Shown here one piece after another: positions 16,235-27,433 of a DNA stretch of 64,000 nt. Origin of the DNA: Pseudomonas xionganensis (GTDB lineage: Bacteria > Pseudomonadota > Gammaproteobacteria > Pseudomonadales > Pseudomonadaceae); contig NZ_WKJZ01000002.1 in assembly GCF_009763245.1 (NCBI RefSeq), forward strand, positions 250,707 through 314,706. The letters are read 5' to 3'. A program made the translations under genes and the position numbers. Every line of letters starts with the position of its first letter. Positions within the stretch are counted from its first letter, which is position 1. The notes under the pieces are model-generated. The model did not search any database. It saw nothing but the letters and a program-made list of their open reading frames with translations, and was not told where the DNA came from.

Positions 16235-17587
16235 CTACAGTCGGCTCAGGTCATTTACCAGGGCCAACAACATAACCCCGACAACCAGACTGATGCCAAT
16301 CTGCATCCCCCAACCTTGCACCCGTTCGGACAGTGGACGACCCCGCACCCACTCGACCAGGTAAAAAAGCAGATGCCCACCATCAAGGACCGGTATGGGC
16401 AACAGATTGAGAACCCCCAGGCTTATGCTGAGATAAGCGAGAAAGGTCAGAAAATCCCCCAAGCCCGACTCAGCAGAAGCGCCCGCCACTTTAGCAATGG
16501 TTATCGGCCCGCTCAAGTTTTTTACCGAGAGCTCACCGAAGAGCATTTTCTTTAGCGAATCCAGGGTCAGCAGGCTCATATCCCAGGTTCGCCGGGCGCC
16601 TTCGGCAATGGCCTCCAGAGGCCCGAAACGCACCTCGCGAAGCATCTCCTGCGGCCAGGCCACGCCCTGTACACCCGAGCCCAGGTAACCTACGCGCGCC
16701 TCCCCTTCCCCGCGCACACCAAGCACCAGGGTCTTCTCCAGTCGCTCACCCTGACGCTCCAGCAGCAGATCAACCGACTGCCCTGGCAACTCTCGCAGCT
16801 TATCGACAAACTGCTGCCACTCATCCAACGGCTGACCATTGAGCGCCAACAGGCGATCACCAACCAACAAGCCTGCGGCGGCGGCTGGCCCCTTGGGATC
16901 AAGATGGGCCAGCACCGGAGCAAGAGCAGGCCGCCAGGGGCGAATACCTAAAGAGGAGATCGGATCCGGCTCATCTGCACCGCGCAGCCAGTTATCCAGC
17001 ATCACCTGGCGGGGACTGTCGACACTGGAGCCCGGCTCACGCACAGCGATGTGCAGGACACCATTTTCACCCAGGCGCCGAATCAGCTGCAGGTTGACCG
17101 CCGACCAGCCTGGCGTGGCCTGGCCATTGACCGCGACGATTTCCTGGCCTTCGCGCAATCCGGCCTGCTCAGCCAGGCTACCAACCTGCACCGCACCAAT
17201 GACCGGCCGCACTTGCTGGCTGCCGAGCATGGCCACGGCCCAGAAAAACAACAGGGCAAGCAGAAAGTTGGCCAAAGGACCCGCAGCCACGATGGCAATG
17301 CGCTGCCTGACCGTCTTGCGATTGAAGGACTGCCCCAGCAACTCAGGCGCGACATCACCTTCGCGCTCATCGAGCATTTTCACGTAGCCGCCTAGGGGAA
17401 TGGCGGCAATCACAAATTCGGTGCCTTGCCGGTCGTGCCAGCGCAGCAGCGGGCTGCCAAAACCCACAGAAAAACGCAGCACCTTGACTCCGCAACGGCG
17501 CGCCACCCAGAAGTGTCCGAACTCGTGAAAGGTCACCAACACCCCAAGGGCAATCAGGGTTCCCAGCAGCATATACAGCATGCTCAT
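16235..17587 (-). CDS. rseP: Site-2 intramembrane zinc protease RseP
   Basis: Inner-membrane metalloprotease that cleaves the anti-sigma factor (RseA/MucA) in the envelope-stress cascade; called MucP in P. aeruginosa. The zinc motif HEFGH is at residues 21-25 in the first membrane helix and the second motif NLLPIPVLDGGH is near residue 395. Two PDZ domains lie in between (about 115-300). 450 residues. Its position between dxr and bamA puts a sensor of outer-membrane protein stress beside the barrel-assembly gene. Confidence 0.96.
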   Translation of the reverse strand: MSMLYMLLGTLIALGVLVTFHEFGHFWVARRCGVKVLRFSVGFGSPLLRWHDRQGTEFVIAAIPLGGYVKMLDEREGDVAPELLGQSFNRKTVRQRIAIVAAGPLANFLLALLFFWAVAMLGSQQVRPVIGAVQVGSLAEQAGLREGQEIVAVNGQATPGWSAVNLQLIRRLGENGVLHIAVREPGSSVDSPRQVMLDNWLRGADEPDPISSLGIRPWRPALAPVLAHLDPKGPAAAAGLLVGDRLLALNGQPLDEWQQFVDKLRELPGQSVDLLLERQGERLEKTLVLGVRGEGEARVGYLGSGVQGVAWPQEMLREVRFGPLEAIAEGARRTWDMSLLTLDSLKKMLFGELSVKNLSGPITIAKVAGASAESGLGDFLTFLAYLSISLGVLNLLPIPVLDGGHLLFYLVEWVRGRPLSERVQGWGMQIGISLVVGVMLLALVNDLSRL

Positions 17588-17605
17588 CTCAACTCTCCGT
17601 ATCGC

Positions 17606-18796
17606 CTAGCGACAGCGATTCAGGTAGTGCTCGGCCAGCTCGCGGGCGCGGGCATCGGCCGCCAGCACCCCATCCAGGTCTTCGACCGAAGACACCGCCT
17701 CGGCGCTCAATACGCTTTCGATGATACTCGGGATTTGCACGAAACCAATGCGCCGCTCAAGAAAGGCCGCGACCGCCACCTCATTGGCCGCATTGAGCAT
17801 GGCCGGCGCGGTCCCACCCTGCTCCGCCGCCTGCCGGGCCAAACGCAAACAGGGAAAGCGCTGCTCGTCGGGGGCCTGGAAATCCAGACGGGCAATGGCA
17901 AACAAATCCAGCGGCGCCACCCCCGAGTCAATCCGCTCGGGCCAGGCCAGGGCATGGGCGATGGGCGTACGCATATCCGGGTTACCCAGCTGAGCCAGTA
18001 CCGACCCATCGACATAATCGACCAGAGAATGGATCACGCTCTGCGGATGCACCAACACCTCGACCTGGGCTGGCGTCGCATCGAACAACCAGCAGGCCTC
18101 GATCAGCTCCAGCCCCTTGTTCATCATGCTGGCAGAGTCCACGGATATCTTGCGCCCCATGGACCAGTTGGGATGAGCGCAGGCCTGCTCTGGCGTGACG
18201 CCCTGCAGCTGCGCCAAAGGCATCTCGCGGAACGGCCCACCGGAAGCAGTCAGCAGGATGCGCCGCACCCCGACCCGAGACAGGCCGCGAGCATAGTCAC
18301 CCGGCAGGCATTGGAAGATGGCGTTATGCTCGCTGTCGATCGGCAACAGCACGGCACCACTGCACTTGACCGCCTGCATAAACAGGGCACCGGACATCAC
18401 CAGCGCCTCCTTGTTGGCCAGCAAGACCTTCTTGCCGGCCTGCACTGCCGCCAGGGTTGGTTCCAGCCCGGCCGCACCGACAATGGCCGCCATCACCGCA
18501 TCCACCTCGGCATGAGCAGCCACTTCACACAACCCGGCCTTGCCATGCAGTACCTGCGTAGACAATCCGGCCGCCGCTAGATTGCTCTGCAGCTGGACGG
18601 CCGCGACATGATCGGCGACCACGGCAAAACGCGGACGATAGAGCATGCACAGCGCTTCCAGTTCGCCCAGGCGACTGAAACCCGACAACGCGAACACCTG
18701 ATAGCGCTCGGGGTGACGCGCGATTACATCCAGCGTGCTAAGCCCAATGGAGCCGGTGGCTCCAAGCACGGTAATCTGCTGCACGGAGGAATTCAC
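17606..18796 (-). CDS. dxr: 1-deoxy-D-xylulose 5-phosphate reductoisomerase
   Basis: Converts DXP to 2-C-methyl-D-erythritol 4-phosphate with NADPH and a divalent metal, the committed MEP-pathway step. N-terminal NADPH motif [14 protein letters not shown], catalytic-loop ASGGPFRE and [21 protein letters not shown] are present. 396 residues. The best start is a GTG overlapping the cdsA stop by 4 nt (GTGA); no ATG lies near the homology boundary, and a second GTG four codons later is possible. Confidence 0.96.
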   Translation of the reverse strand: MNSSVQQITVLGATGSIGLSTLDVIARHPERYQVFALSGFSRLGELEALCMLYRPRFAVVADHVAAVQLQSNLAAAGLSTQVLHGKAGLCEVAAHAEVDAVMAAIVGAAGLEPTLAAVQAGKKVLLANKEALVMSGALFMQAVKCSGAVLLPIDSEHNAIFQCLPGDYARGLSRVGVRRILLTASGGPFREMPLAQLQGVTPEQACAHPNWSMGRKISVDSASMMNKGLELIEACWLFDATPAQVEVLVHPQSVIHSLVDYVDGSVLAQLGNPDMRTPIAHALAWPERIDSGVAPLDLFAIARLDFQAPDEQRFPCLRLARQAAEQGGTAPAMLNAANEVAVAAFLERRIGFVQIPSIIESVLSAEAVSSVEDLDGVLAADARARELAEHYLNRCR

Positions 18797-19608
18797 AGGC
18801 CAGCCCAGCCTGCCAGCCAGAGTAGCGCGGCAAAGACCGGAATGGCGGCAGTCAGGCTGTCGATACGATCCAGCACACCACCATGGCCCGGCAGCAGGTT
18901 GCTGCTGTCCTTGATCCCGGCCTGGCGCTTGAACATGCTTTCGGTGAGATCCCCCACCACCGAGATCGACACCACCAGCACAGTACCCAACAAGGCCAGT
19001 AGCAAAGCGCCCAACGACCATCCTTGATAAAGGCCAAGCCCCAGGCAGATCAGCAATGTAGCCAGCAGCCCACCAAACACCCCTTCCCAGCTTTTACCAG
19101 GACTTACCTGAGGCGCCAGCTTGTGCTTGCCAAAGGTCTTGCCAGCGAAATAGGCACCGATATCGGCACCCCATACCAGCACCATCACCGCCAGAATCAG
19201 CCCATTGGCCTGGGGCCACTGCTTGAACAGCACCAGCCCCTGCCAGGCCGGCAGCAAAATCAGCAAGCCAATCAACAGGCGCACCGGCAGTTTCGCCCAA
19301 TGCCGGCTACTGCCTGGATAGCCCAGCACCAGCAGCGTGGCCACCCCCCACCAGCACACACCCAGCAACAGCATCCAGGGCGCCAGCTGCGGTATATTGA
19401 AGAGCAGCACCAAGAGCATTGCGACCAGCGCCGCATAGGCCAGGCGCTGCGGTTGGGCGGTAAAACCGATCAGGCGAGCCCACTCCCAGGCCCCGACACT
19501 GACCACAGCACCGATAAACAGTGCGAACCAGCCGCCCTCAAGGAGAAAGAAACCACCCAGAGCAAAAGGCAGCAGGATCAGTGCGGTAATGATTCGTTGC
19601 TTGAGCAT
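18793..19608 (-). CDS. cdsA: Phosphatidate cytidylyltransferase
   Basis: Inner-membrane enzyme making CDP-diacylglycerol from phosphatidic acid and CTP, the precursor of all phospholipids. 271 residues with about eight hydrophobic segments and the C-terminal CDS signature [19 protein letters not shown] followed by [13 protein letters not shown], which binds metal and CTP. It is translationally coupled to dxr and lies 8 nt after uppS. Confidence 0.96.
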   Translation of the reverse strand: MLKQRIITALILLPFALGGFFLLEGGWFALFIGAVVSVGAWEWARLIGFTAQPQRLAYAALVAMLLVLLFNIPQLAPWMLLLGVCWWGVATLLVLGYPGSSRHWAKLPVRLLIGLLILLPAWQGLVLFKQWPQANGLILAVMVLVWGADIGAYFAGKTFGKHKLAPQVSPGKSWEGVFGGLLATLLICLGLGLYQGWSLGALLLALLGTVLVVSISVVGDLTESMFKRQAGIKDSSNLLPGHGGVLDRIDSLTAAIPVFAALLWLAGWAGL

Positions 19609-19616
19609 CGGAGCCT

Positions 19617-20369
19617 CTAGCGGGTCTCGGCCACCACCTGCTCGCTGGTTTTCCCAAAGCGGCGCTGGCGACTGGCGAAATTGGCCAAGGCTTTACGCAT
19701 GGCATCGTGTTTGAAATCCGGCCAGTACAGGTCGGAGAAATACAGCTCGGTATAAGCCAGCTGCCACAGCAGGAAATTGCTGATGCGATGCTCGCCGCCG
19801 GTGCGGATACAGAGATCCGGCAGCGGCAGATCACCGGTCACCAGACAGCCTTGCAACAGCTCCGGGGTAATATCTTCGGGACGCAAATGACCGCCTTGAA
19901 CTTCCCGCGCCAGACGCTGCGCGGCTTGAGCGATATCCCACTGGCCACCATAGTTGGCCGCCACCTGCAGGATAAAGCGCTTGTCACCAGCGGTCTGCGC
20001 CTCGGCTTCACGCATGGCGGCCTGCAGCTCGGGGTGAAAGCGCGAACGATCACCGATAATGCGCAGGCTGATATCGTTGTCGTTGAGCTTTTTCGCCTCT
20101 CGGCGCAAAGCGCCAAGAAACAGCTCCATCAGGGCACTGACCTCATCGGCCGGGCGCTGCCAGTTCTCGCTGGAGAAGGCGAACAGGGTCAATACCTCAA
20201 CCCCGGCCTCGGCGCACACCTCGATCACCGCCCGCACCGCATCGACACCGGCCTTGTGCCCAGCCACACCCGGCAGCAGGCGCTTCTTGGCCCAGCGGTT
20301 ATTGCCGTCCATGATGATCGCCACATGGCGCGGCACTACAGCCGCACCCGCGTCTTTGCTCTTGTCCAT
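19617..20369 (-). CDS. uppS: Undecaprenyl diphosphate synthase (cis-prenyltransferase)
   Basis: Adds eight isopentenyl units in cis to farnesyl diphosphate to make the C55 carrier lipid for peptidoglycan and O-antigen. Catalytic Asp21 sits in IIMDGNNRWAKKR, and FAFSSENWQRP and RTGGEHRISNFLLWQ are further family motifs. 250 residues, starting MDKSKDAGAAVVPRHVAI. The isoprenoid gene dxr is two genes downstream. Confidence 0.97.
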   Translation of the reverse strand: MDKSKDAGAAVVPRHVAIIMDGNNRWAKKRLLPGVAGHKAGVDAVRAVIEVCAEAGVEVLTLFAFSSENWQRPADEVSALMELFLGALRREAKKLNDNDISLRIIGDRSRFHPELQAAMREAEAQTAGDKRFILQVAANYGGQWDIAQAAQRLAREVQGGHLRPEDITPELLQGCLVTGDLPLPDLCIRTGGEHRISNFLLWQLAYTELYFSDLYWPDFKHDAMRKALANFASRQRRFGKTSEQVVAETR

Positions 20370-20384
20370 GACGATTCCTGGCCG

Positions 20385-20942
20385 TTAAACGGCCATCAGA
20401 TCCGCTTCTTTCTGCTTCATCGCCACGTCGATTTCAGCCACGAACTTGTCGGTCAGCTTCTGCACCTCGTCAGCTGCACGGCGCTCTTCGTCTTCGCTGA
20501 TTTCCTTTTCCTTGACCAGCTCCTTGAGCTGACTCATGGCGTCGCGGCGAATATTGCGCACGGCCACGCGGGCATCTTCGGCGGCATCACGGGCCTGCTT
20601 GGTAAAGCCCTTGCGGGTTTCCTCGGTCAGCGCCGGCATGGTCACCAGCAACAGCTCACCCAGGTTGGTCGGGTTAAAGCCCAGGCCAGAGCTCTGGATC
20701 GCCTTGTCCACCGCCGCCAGCATATTGCGCTCGAAGGCCACCACCTGCAGGGTGCGCGAATCCTTGACGGTGACGTTGGCCACCTGATTGATCGGAGTAT
20801 CGGCGCCGTAATAGGGCACCATCACACCCGCCAGAATGCTCGGATGGGCCTGACCGGTACGGATACGGCTGAAGGCATGGGCCAGGGACTCCAGGCTCTT
20901 CTGCATACGGGTCTGGGCGTCTTTCTTGATCTCGTTGATCAT
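20385..20942 (-). CDS. frr: Ribosome recycling factor
   Basis: Splits post-termination ribosomes together with EF-G. 185 residues with the typical start [20 protein letters not shown], the hinge region around [11 protein letters not shown] and the basic C-terminal helix of domain I. The ATG overlaps the pyrH stop by 4 nt, so translation is probably coupled. Confidence 0.98.
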   Translation of the reverse strand: MINEIKKDAQTRMQKSLESLAHAFSRIRTGQAHPSILAGVMVPYYGADTPINQVANVTVKDSRTLQVVAFERNMLAAVDKAIQSSGLGFNPTNLGELLLVTMPALTEETRKGFTKQARDAAEDARVAVRNIRRDAMSQLKELVKEKEISEDEERRAADEVQKLTDKFVAEIDVAMKQKEADLMAV

Positions 20943-21682
20943 TGCTTGTCTTCCTCAATCAGAGTGCCTTCGGCGCCACCCACCACCACATTGAGCAGGG
21001 CACCCGGCTTGTTCATATTGAAAACCCGCAGCGGCATATTATGGTCACGGCACAGGCAGATGGCCGTCAGATCCATAACACCCAGCTTGCGGTCGAGCAC
21101 TTCGTCATAGGTCAGACGCTCGAATTTCTCGGCATGGGGATCCTTGAACGGATCGGCGGTGTACACACCATCGACCTTGGTGGCCTTGAGCACCACATCG
21201 GCATCGATTTCGATGGCGCGCAGGCAGGCCGCAGAGTCGGTGGTGAAGAAGGGATTACCGGTACCGGCGGCGAAAATCACCACCTCACCGGTTTTCAGAT
21301 GGCGCATGGCCTTGCGGCGGTCGTAGTGATCGGTCACGCCAACCATGGAGATCGCCGACATGACGATGGCCGGAATATTCGAGCGCTCAAGCGCGTCGCG
21401 CATGGCCAGGGCGTTCATTACCGTGGCCAGCATGCCCATATGATCGCCCGTGACCCGGTCCATGCCGGCCGCACTCAGGGCCGCGCCACGGAACAGGTTG
21501 CCGCCGCCGATTACCAGGCCGACCTGCACACCGATACCGACCAGCTGCCCAACTTCCAGGGCCATGCGATCAAGCACCTTGGGATCGATGCCGAAGTCTT
21601 CCGAGCCCATCAGGGCCTCGCCGCTGAGTTTGAGCAGAATGCGCTTGTAGCGCGGTTGACGACCACTCATCTGCTGAGCCAT
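20939..21682 (-). CDS. pyrH: Uridylate kinase
   Basis: Hexameric UMP kinase of the amino-acid-kinase fold, making UDP for nucleic acids and UDP-sugars. Motifs [14 protein letters not shown] near the N-terminus, GGGNLFRG and [19 protein letters not shown] are conserved. 247 residues from [13 protein letters not shown]; 24 open codons upstream are non-homologous and run into the tsf-pyrH hairpin region. It is followed by frr with a 4-nt overlap. Confidence 0.97.
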   Translation of the reverse strand: MAQQMSGRQPRYKRILLKLSGEALMGSEDFGIDPKVLDRMALEVGQLVGIGVQVGLVIGGGNLFRGAALSAAGMDRVTGDHMGMLATVMNALAMRDALERSNIPAIVMSAISMVGVTDHYDRRKAMRHLKTGEVVIFAAGTGNPFFTTDSAACLRAIEIDADVVLKATKVDGVYTADPFKDPHAEKFERLTYDEVLDRKLGVMDLTAICLCRDHNMPLRVFNMNKPGALLNVVVGGAEGTLIEEDKQ

Positions 21683-21806
21683 TGCGAGTCTCTCCTGCGG
21701 CGATTTGAATTCTTTGCCGGCTAACGGCCGACTGCGTTGAACGGGCCACCCCAAGGCAGCCGTACAGCAGACAGCAGGTCCACTGCATTGTTACCCCTTT
21801 ATTCGG

Positions 21807-21842
21807 CAAAGAGGCCGCACGCGCAAGCGGGCAGCCTCTTTG
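21807..21842 (-). terminator. Hairpin between tsf and pyrH
   Basis: A perfect 9-bp inverted repeat (CAAAGAGGC/GCCTCTTTG) with an 18-nt partly self-complementary loop lies 22 nt after the tsf stop. No clear U-run follows, so it may be a partial terminator or an RNA-processing/stability element between tsf and pyrH. Confidence 0.5.
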
Positions 21843-21864
21843 GGGCAACTAGCCTAGCACTCAA

Positions 21865-22728
21865 TTACTGCTTGCTGGCAGCAACCTGAGCAGCTACTTC
21901 GGCAGCGAAGTCGGTCTCGGCCTTTTCGATGCCCTCACCCACTTCGTAACGTACGAAGGAAACGATTTCGGCACCGGCTTTCTTCACCAGCTCACCGACC
22001 TTGACTTCCGGGTCCATGATAAAGGCTTGCTCGACCAGGCTGGCTTCGGCCAGGAACTTGGCGATACGGCCCTTGACCATGTTTTCCACGATATTTTCCG
22101 GCTTGCCGGCGATCTTCTCAGCATTCAGCTGCAGGAAGATTTCCTTTTCCTTGGCAACCAGCTCTTCGGAAACCTGGTCCGGGGAAACAACGGCCGGGTT
22201 GGAAGCAGCAACGTGCATGGCAACGTGCTTGGCCAGTTCGTCGTTGCCGCCCTTGAGCACAACCAGTACACCGATGCGGTGGCCGTGCAGGTAGGCACCC
22301 ACGGTGTCGCCAGTCACAGCGGTCAGACGACGGATGTTGACGTTCTCACCGCACTTGGCCACCAGGGCTTCACGGGCGGATTCGCGGGAGGCGATCAGCG
22401 GAGCGGCTTCGCTCAGGTTCTGTTCGAAGGCTTCATCCAGGCTCTCTTTTACGAACGCCTTGAAGTCATCCTGCAGAGCCAGGAAGTCGGTCTGCGAGTT
22501 GACTTCGATGATCAGACCACGGCCACCTTCGACGCGAACGGCGATGGAACCTTCGGCGGCGATGTTGCCAGCCTTCTTGGCAGCCTTGATGGCACCGGAG
22601 GCGCGCATATCGTCAATGGCCTTCTCGATGTCGCCACCGGCGGCAACCAGAGCCTTCTTGCACTCCATCATGCCTTGGCCAGTACGCTCGCGCAGTTCTT
22701 TAACCAGGGCTGCAGTAATCTCTGCCAT
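21865..22728 (-). CDS. tsf: Elongation factor Ts
   Basis: Guanine-nucleotide exchange factor for EF-Tu. The 287 residues start MAEITAALVKELRERTGQG, with the UBA-like domain (about 1-50), the core loop carrying TDFLA (TDFVA in many homologues, contacting EF-Tu), a coiled-coil dimerisation insert and the C-terminal module. It follows rpsB with an attenuator-like terminator in between, as commonly seen. Confidence 0.98.
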   Translation of the reverse strand: MAEITAALVKELRERTGQGMMECKKALVAAGGDIEKAIDDMRASGAIKAAKKAGNIAAEGSIAVRVEGGRGLIIEVNSQTDFLALQDDFKAFVKESLDEAFEQNLSEAAPLIASRESAREALVAKCGENVNIRRLTAVTGDTVGAYLHGHRIGVLVVLKGGNDELAKHVAMHVAASNPAVVSPDQVSEELVAKEKEIFLQLNAEKIAGKPENIVENMVKGRIAKFLAEASLVEQAFIMDPEVKVGELVKKAGAEIVSFVRYEVGEGIEKAETDFAAEVAAQVAASKQ

Positions 22729-22799
22729 TTTGCAAATCCTCTTGTATCGGCTTTCAACCAATCCACCCACCTGAGCGGGCGATAAATTCTGTGAGTGGC

Positions 22800-22821
22800 A
22801 AAAAGGGGGCCTAGCCCCCTT
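22800..22821 (-). terminator. Terminator/attenuator between rpsB and tsf
   Basis: On the minus strand an 8-bp stem AAGGGGGC/GCCCCCTT with a 3-nt loop is followed by three more U residues, giving U5 in all. It lies 40 nt past the rpsB stop and about 70 nt upstream of the tsf start. In an rpsB-tsf operon it would lower, not abolish, tsf transcription. Confidence 0.8.
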
Positions 22822-22860
22822 CTTGCGCAGCGACTAACGCTAGATAACTAAAGTTACCGA

Positions 22861-23604
22861 TTAGCCTTGTGCCGCTTCAGCAGCCGGGGCCTGCTCGACG
22901 AACTCGTCAGTGCCACCAGCGCCATTGCTACGACCACGAATCACGGCGTCAGCCATGGCACCCATGTACAGCTGGATGGCGCGAATGGCGTCATCGTTGC
23001 CCGGGATGATGTAGTCAACGCCTTCCGGGCTGCTGTTGGTATCGACCACGCCGATGACCGGGATACCCAGCTTGTTGGCTTCGGTGATGGCGATGCGCTC
23101 GTGGTCGACGTCGATCACGAACAGCGCGTCCGGCAGACCGCCCATGTCCTTGATACCGCCCAGGCTGCGCTCAAGCTTTTCCAGATCGCGACGACGCATC
23201 AGCGCTTCTTTCTTGGTCAGCTTGTCGAAAGTACCATCCTGGGACTGGGTTTCCAGGTCACGCAGGCGCTTGATGGAAGCACGGATGGTCTTGTAGTTGG
23301 TCAGCATGCCGCCCAACCAGCGATGATCGACGTACGGCGAAGCGCAGCGTGCGGCTTCTTCAGCAACGATCTTGCCAGCGGAACGCTTGGTGCCGACGAA
23401 CAGGATCTTGTTCTTGCCAGCGGCCAGCTTTTCAACGAACGACAGGGCGTCGTTGAACATCGGCAGGGTCTTTTCCAGGTTGATGATGTGAATCTTGTTA
23501 CGCGCACCGAAAATGTACTTGCCCATTTTCGGGTTCCAGTAACGGGTCTGGTGGCCGAAGTGCACACCGGCCTTCAGCATATCGCGCATATTGACTTGGG
23601 ACAT
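22861..23604 (-). CDS. rpsB: 30S ribosomal protein S2
   Basis: Small-subunit protein at the head-body junction, needed for S1 binding. Starts [19 protein letters not shown] and contains [29 protein letters not shown] and [14 protein letters not shown]. 247 residues with an acidic, Ala/Glu-rich tail. The frame is open 44 codons upstream, but that part is leader. First gene of the minus-strand superblock, divergent from map. Confidence 0.98.
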   Translation of the reverse strand: MSQVNMRDMLKAGVHFGHQTRYWNPKMGKYIFGARNKIHIINLEKTLPMFNDALSFVEKLAAGKNKILFVGTKRSAGKIVAEEAARCASPYVDHRWLGGMLTNYKTIRASIKRLRDLETQSQDGTFDKLTKKEALMRRRDLEKLERSLGGIKDMGGLPDALFVIDVDHERIAITEANKLGIPVIGVVDTNSSPEGVDYIIPGNDDAIRAIQLYMGAMADAVIRGRSNGAGGTDEFVEQAPAAEAAQG

Positions 23605-23752
23605 GATAGTTCCTTGATAAGTCGGGTTAGGCCTCCACGTATCCCAGCTTCCAACCCCGCGAACTTGTCGCCAGGCACCCAGGAAACCGTGTCGATACGT
23701 GTGTGGGTTTAAGGCTTTCGGGCGCACAGCCCGCAAAGCGGCGCGTTTTATA
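23605..23752 (-). promoter_or_regulatory. rpsB promoter region and candidate S2-autoregulatory leader
   Basis: A TATAAA hexamer on the minus strand (23752-23747) is a plausible -10 box, leaving a leader of about 135 nt before the rpsB ATG. Within the leader GGGTT (about 23657-23653) can pair with AACCC (about 23628-23624) just upstream of the AAGGA ribosome-binding site. S2 is known to repress its own mRNA through a conserved leader in gammaproteobacteria. Whether this leader fits that model is inference. Confidence 0.45.
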
Positions 23753-23880
23753 CCACAGAAAGCAGCCGCAAGCTACAAGCCTCAAACAGCAAAGCGTCGG
23801 CACACCCACGTGCGGCTTATGGTGGGTGCCTTGAAGCTGTTAAGATGTTGCCCTTCCCCGTTCGCGCCCGAGAGCTGCAT

Positions 23881-24663
23881 ATGACCGTCACCCTCAAATC
23901 CCCCGCAGAAATCGAGAAAATGCGCGTGGCCGGCCGTCTGGCTGCCGAAGTGCTGGAGATGATCGGCGAACACGTCAAGCCCGGGGTTACCACCGAAGAA
24001 CTGGACCGCATCTGTCACGACTATATTGTCAACGTGCAGCAGGCCATCCCCGCCCCGCTCAACTACAAGGGTTTTCCCAAGTCCATCTGCACCTCGGTCA
24101 ACCACGTGGTGTGTCATGGCATCCCCAATGACAAGCCGCTCAAGGATGGCGATATCGTCAATATCGACATCACCGTGATCAAGGATGGCTACCACGGCGA
24201 CACCAGCAAGATGTTCGTGGTGGGCAAGGTACCGGAATGGGCCGAGCGCCTGATCAAGGTCACCCAGGAGTGCATGTATAAAGGTATCGAGCTGGTCAAG
24301 CCCGGTGCGCGCCTGGGCGATATCGGCGAAGCGATCCAGAAGCACGCCGAGAAGAACGGTTTCTCCGTGGTACGCGAATACTGCGGCCACGGCATTGGCG
24401 CGGTATTCCACGAAGAACCCCAGGTGCTGCACTACGGCCGCGCCGGCACCGGCATGGAGCTCAAGGAAGGCATGACCTTCACCATCGAGCCGATGATCAA
24501 CCAGGGCCGCGCGGAAACCCGCCTGCTCGGCGACGGCTGGACCGCCATCACCAAGGACCGCAAACTCTCGGCCCAGTGGGAGCACACCCTGCTGGTCACC
24601 GCCGATGGTTATGAGATCTTTACCCTGCGCAGCGATGACAGCATCCCGCGCACCTCGGCCTGA
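23881..24663 (+). CDS. map: Methionine aminopeptidase, type I
   Basis: Removes the initiator methionine from nascent proteins. 260 residues with the dinuclear metal ligands in [20 protein letters not shown] (two Asp), [12 protein letters not shown] (His), [11 protein letters not shown] (Glu) and [11 protein letters not shown] (Glu). It starts at [14 protein letters not shown]; 12 open codons upstream are outside the homology. Divergent from rpsB, with glnD 26 nt downstream. Confidence 0.98.
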   Translation: MTVTLKSPAEIEKMRVAGRLAAEVLEMIGEHVKPGVTTEELDRICHDYIVNVQQAIPAPLNYKGFPKSICTSVNHVVCHGIPNDKPLKDGDIVNIDITVIKDGYHGDTSKMFVVGKVPEWAERLIKVTQECMYKGIELVKPGARLGDIGEAIQKHAEKNGFSVVREYCGHGIGAVFHEEPQVLHYGRAGTGMELKEGMTFTIEPMINQGRAETRLLGDGWTAITKDRKLSAQWEHTLLVTADGYEIFTLRSDDSIPRTSA

Positions 24664-24689
24664 TCCCGCTTCATATAGAAAGGCTGCCC

Positions 24690-27392
24690 ATGCCCCAGGT
24701 AGATAGCGAGCTGTTCGATCGCGGCCAGTTCCAGGCGGAGCTGGCCCTCAAGGCCAGCCCCATTGCCGCGTTCAAGAAGGTTATTCGTCGCGCCCAGGAG
24801 GTACTGGACAGCCGCTTCCGTGCCGGCGCCGATATTCGCCGCCTGATCGAGGACCGCGCCTGGTTTGTCGACCAGATCCTGCGCGATGCCTGGGAGCGCC
24901 TGGACTGGGACGAGCACGGTGAAATCGCCCTGCTGGCCGTGGGCGGCTACGGCCGCGGCGAACTGCACCCGCACTCGGATATCGACCTGCTGATCCTGCT
25001 GAGCAGCGACGACCACGAACGCTTTCGCGACCCCATCGAGCGCTTTCTCACCCTGCTCTGGGACATTGGCCTGGAAGTGGGCCAGAGCGTACGCTCGATT
25101 GCTGAATGCGCCGAGGAGGCCCGCGCCGACCTGACGGTGGTCACCAACCTGATGGAAAGCCGCACCATCGCCGGCCCGGAAAGCCTGCGCCAACGCATGC
25201 AGAGCATTACCGGCACCGATCAGCTGTGGCCGAGCAAGCAGTTTTTCCAGGCCAAACGCCGTGAGCAACGGGCCCGTCACGCCAAGTACAACGACACCGA
25301 ATACAACCTGGAGCCCAACGTCAAAGGCTCCCCAGGCGGCCTGCGCGATATCCAGACCATCCTCTGGATTGCCCGCCGCCACTTCAACACCCTGACCCTG
25401 CAGGACATGGTGCAGGCCGGCGTGCTGCCGGAAAGCGAACAGAGCCTGCTGGCCAAGAACCAGGAGTTCCTGTGGAAGGTGCGCTACGCCCTGCACATGC
25501 TCGCCGGGCGAGCCGAAGATCGTTTGCTGTTTGACTACCAGAGCAAGGTCGCCGCCCTGCTCGGCTTCGAAGATGGCGACAACAAGCGCGCCATCGAACG
25601 CTTTATGCAGAAGTACTACCGGGTGGTGATGGGCGTGGCCGAGCTGTCGGACCTGATCACCCAGCACTTCGGCGAAGTCATTCTGCGCGACGGTGAGTAC
25701 GGCCCGGCAACGCCGATCAACAGCCGCTTCCAGCTGCGTGACGGTTTTATGGAGGTCACCCACCCCAGCGTCTTCAAACGCACCCCTTTCGCCATTCTCG
25801 AAGTCTTCGTGCTGATGGCCCACAACCCGGACATCCGTGGCATGCGCGCCGACAGCATCCGCCTGCTGCGCGAGCACCGGCACCTGATCGACGACGAGTT
25901 TCGCCGCGACATTCGCAACACCAGCCTGTTTATCGAGCTGTTCAAAAGCTCCCAGGGCATCCACCGCAACCTGCGCCGGATGAACCGCTACGGCATCCTC
26001 GGCCGCTACCTGCCGGAATTCGGCCATATCGTCGGGCAGATGCAGCACGACCTGTTCCACATCTATACCGTGGACGCCCACACCCTCAACCTGATAAAGC
26101 ACCTGCGCAAGTTCAAGTGGCCGGAGCTGGCGGAGAAATTCCCCCTGGCCGCCGAACTGATCGACAGCCTGCCCAAGCCCGAGCTGATCTACCTGGCCGG
26201 GCTCTACCACGACATCGGCAAGGGCCGCGGCGGTGATCACTCGGAACTGGGCGCGGTGGATGCCGAAGCCTTCTGCGCCCGGCACCAGCTGCCCAGCTGG
26301 GACTCCAAGCTGATCGTCTGGCTGGTGCAAAACCATCTGGTGATGTCGACCACGGCCCAGCGCAAGGACCTCTCCGATCCCCAGGTGATCTTCGACTTCG
26401 CCCGCCTGGTAGGCGACCAGACCCGCCTGGACTACCTCTATGTGCTGACCGTGGCCGATATCAACGCCACCAACCCCAGCCTGTGGAACTCCTGGCGTGC
26501 CAGCCTGCTGCGCCAGCTCTACACCGAGACCAAGCGTGCCCTGCGCCGCGGCCTGGAAAATCCCCTGGACCGCGAAGAACAGATCCGCCTGACCCAGGAC
26601 GCTGCCCTGGAGATTCTCGAAGAGCACGGCGTGGACACCGACCGGGCCGAGCTGCTCTGGTCACAACTGGGCGACGACTACTTCCTGCGCCACCCGGCCT
26701 CCGACGTGGCCTGGCACAGCGAAGCGATTCTCCGGCATCCCCATGACGGCGAGCCCCTGGTGCTGATCAAGGAAACCACTCAGCGCGAATTCGAGGGTGG
26801 CACCCAGATATTCATCTATGCCCCGGACCAGCACGACTTCTTCGCCGTGACCGTGGCCGCCATGGCCCAGCTCAACCTGAACATTCACGATGCGCGGATT
26901 CTCACCTCCACCAGCCAGTTCACTCTGGACACCTATATCGTGCTGGAAGGCGAAGGCGGCTCCATTGGCAACAATCCGACCCGTATCGAGCAGATTCGCA
27001 AGGGCCTGATCGACGCGCTGAAAAACCCGGACGAGTATCCGGCCATCATCCAGCGCCGGGTGCCGCGCCAGCTCAAGCATTTTGCCTTCGCGCCACAGCT
27101 GAGCATCCACAACGACGCCCAGCGTCCGGTGACCATTCTCGAACTGACCGCCCCGGATCGCCCTGGCCTGCTGGCGCGGATCGGACGCATCTTCCTCGAC
27201 TTCGACCTGTCGCTGCAGAACGCCAAGATCGCCACCCTGGGCGAGCGGGTGGAAGACGTGTTCTTCGTCACCGACGCCGAGGGCCAGCCGTTGTCCGACC
27301 CTGAACTCTGTGCCCGCCTGCAGCAGGCCATCGTCTCCCAGCTGTCCGACGCCAACAGCCCGCAGACCGAGCACAAGCCCATCGTATTTTGA
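24690..27392 (+). CDS. glnD: Bifunctional PII uridylyltransferase / uridylyl-removing enzyme
   Basis: Primary glutamine sensor: uridylylates PII proteins when nitrogen is scarce and removes UMP when glutamine is plentiful. The 900 residues hold a nucleotidyltransferase domain with [17 protein letters not shown] (about 85-101), an HD hydrolase domain with His507-Asp508 in [13 protein letters not shown], and two C-terminal ACT domains that bind glutamine (about 709-785 and 815-890, the second starting [19 protein letters not shown]). Order map-glnD-dapC is the pseudomonad one. Confidence 0.97.
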   Translation: MPQVDSELFDRGQFQAELALKASPIAAFKKVIRRAQEVLDSRFRAGADIRRLIEDRAWFVDQILRDAWERLDWDEHGEIALLAVGGYGRGELHPHSDIDLLILLSSDDHERFRDPIERFLTLLWDIGLEVGQSVRSIAECAEEARADLTVVTNLMESRTIAGPESLRQRMQSITGTDQLWPSKQFFQAKRREQRARHAKYNDTEYNLEPNVKGSPGGLRDIQTILWIARRHFNTLTLQDMVQAGVLPESEQSLLAKNQEFLWKVRYALHMLAGRAEDRLLFDYQSKVAALLGFEDGDNKRAIERFMQKYYRVVMGVAELSDLITQHFGEVILRDGEYGPATPINSRFQLRDGFMEVTHPSVFKRTPFAILEVFVLMAHNPDIRGMRADSIRLLREHRHLIDDEFRRDIRNTSLFIELFKSSQGIHRNLRRMNRYGILGRYLPEFGHIVGQMQHDLFHIYTVDAHTLNLIKHLRKFKWPELAEKFPLAAELIDSLPKPELIYLAGLYHDIGKGRGGDHSELGAVDAEAFCARHQLPSWDSKLIVWLVQNHLVMSTTAQRKDLSDPQVIFDFARLVGDQTRLDYLYVLTVADINATNPSLWNSWRASLLRQLYTETKRALRRGLENPLDREEQIRLTQDAALEILEEHGVDTDRAELLWSQLGDDYFLRHPASDVAWHSEAILRHPHDGEPLVLIKETTQREFEGGTQIFIYAPDQHDFFAVTVAAMAQLNLNIHDARILTSTSQFTLDTYIVLEGEGGSIGNNPTRIEQIRKGLIDALKNPDEYPAIIQRRVPRQLKHFAFAPQLSIHNDAQRPVTILELTAPDRPGLLARIGRIFLDFDLSLQNAKIATLGERVEDVFFVTDAEGQPLSDPELCARLQQAIVSQLSDANSPQTEHKPIVF

Positions 27393-27433
27393 TCGCGAGC
27401 GCCCAGCACCGCCCGCCCGTAACAGGAAACCAG

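Noticed and set aside
24609..26627. 672-codon frame antisense to glnD.
   Set aside because: Antisense shadow; GlnD motifs on the plus strand are unambiguous.
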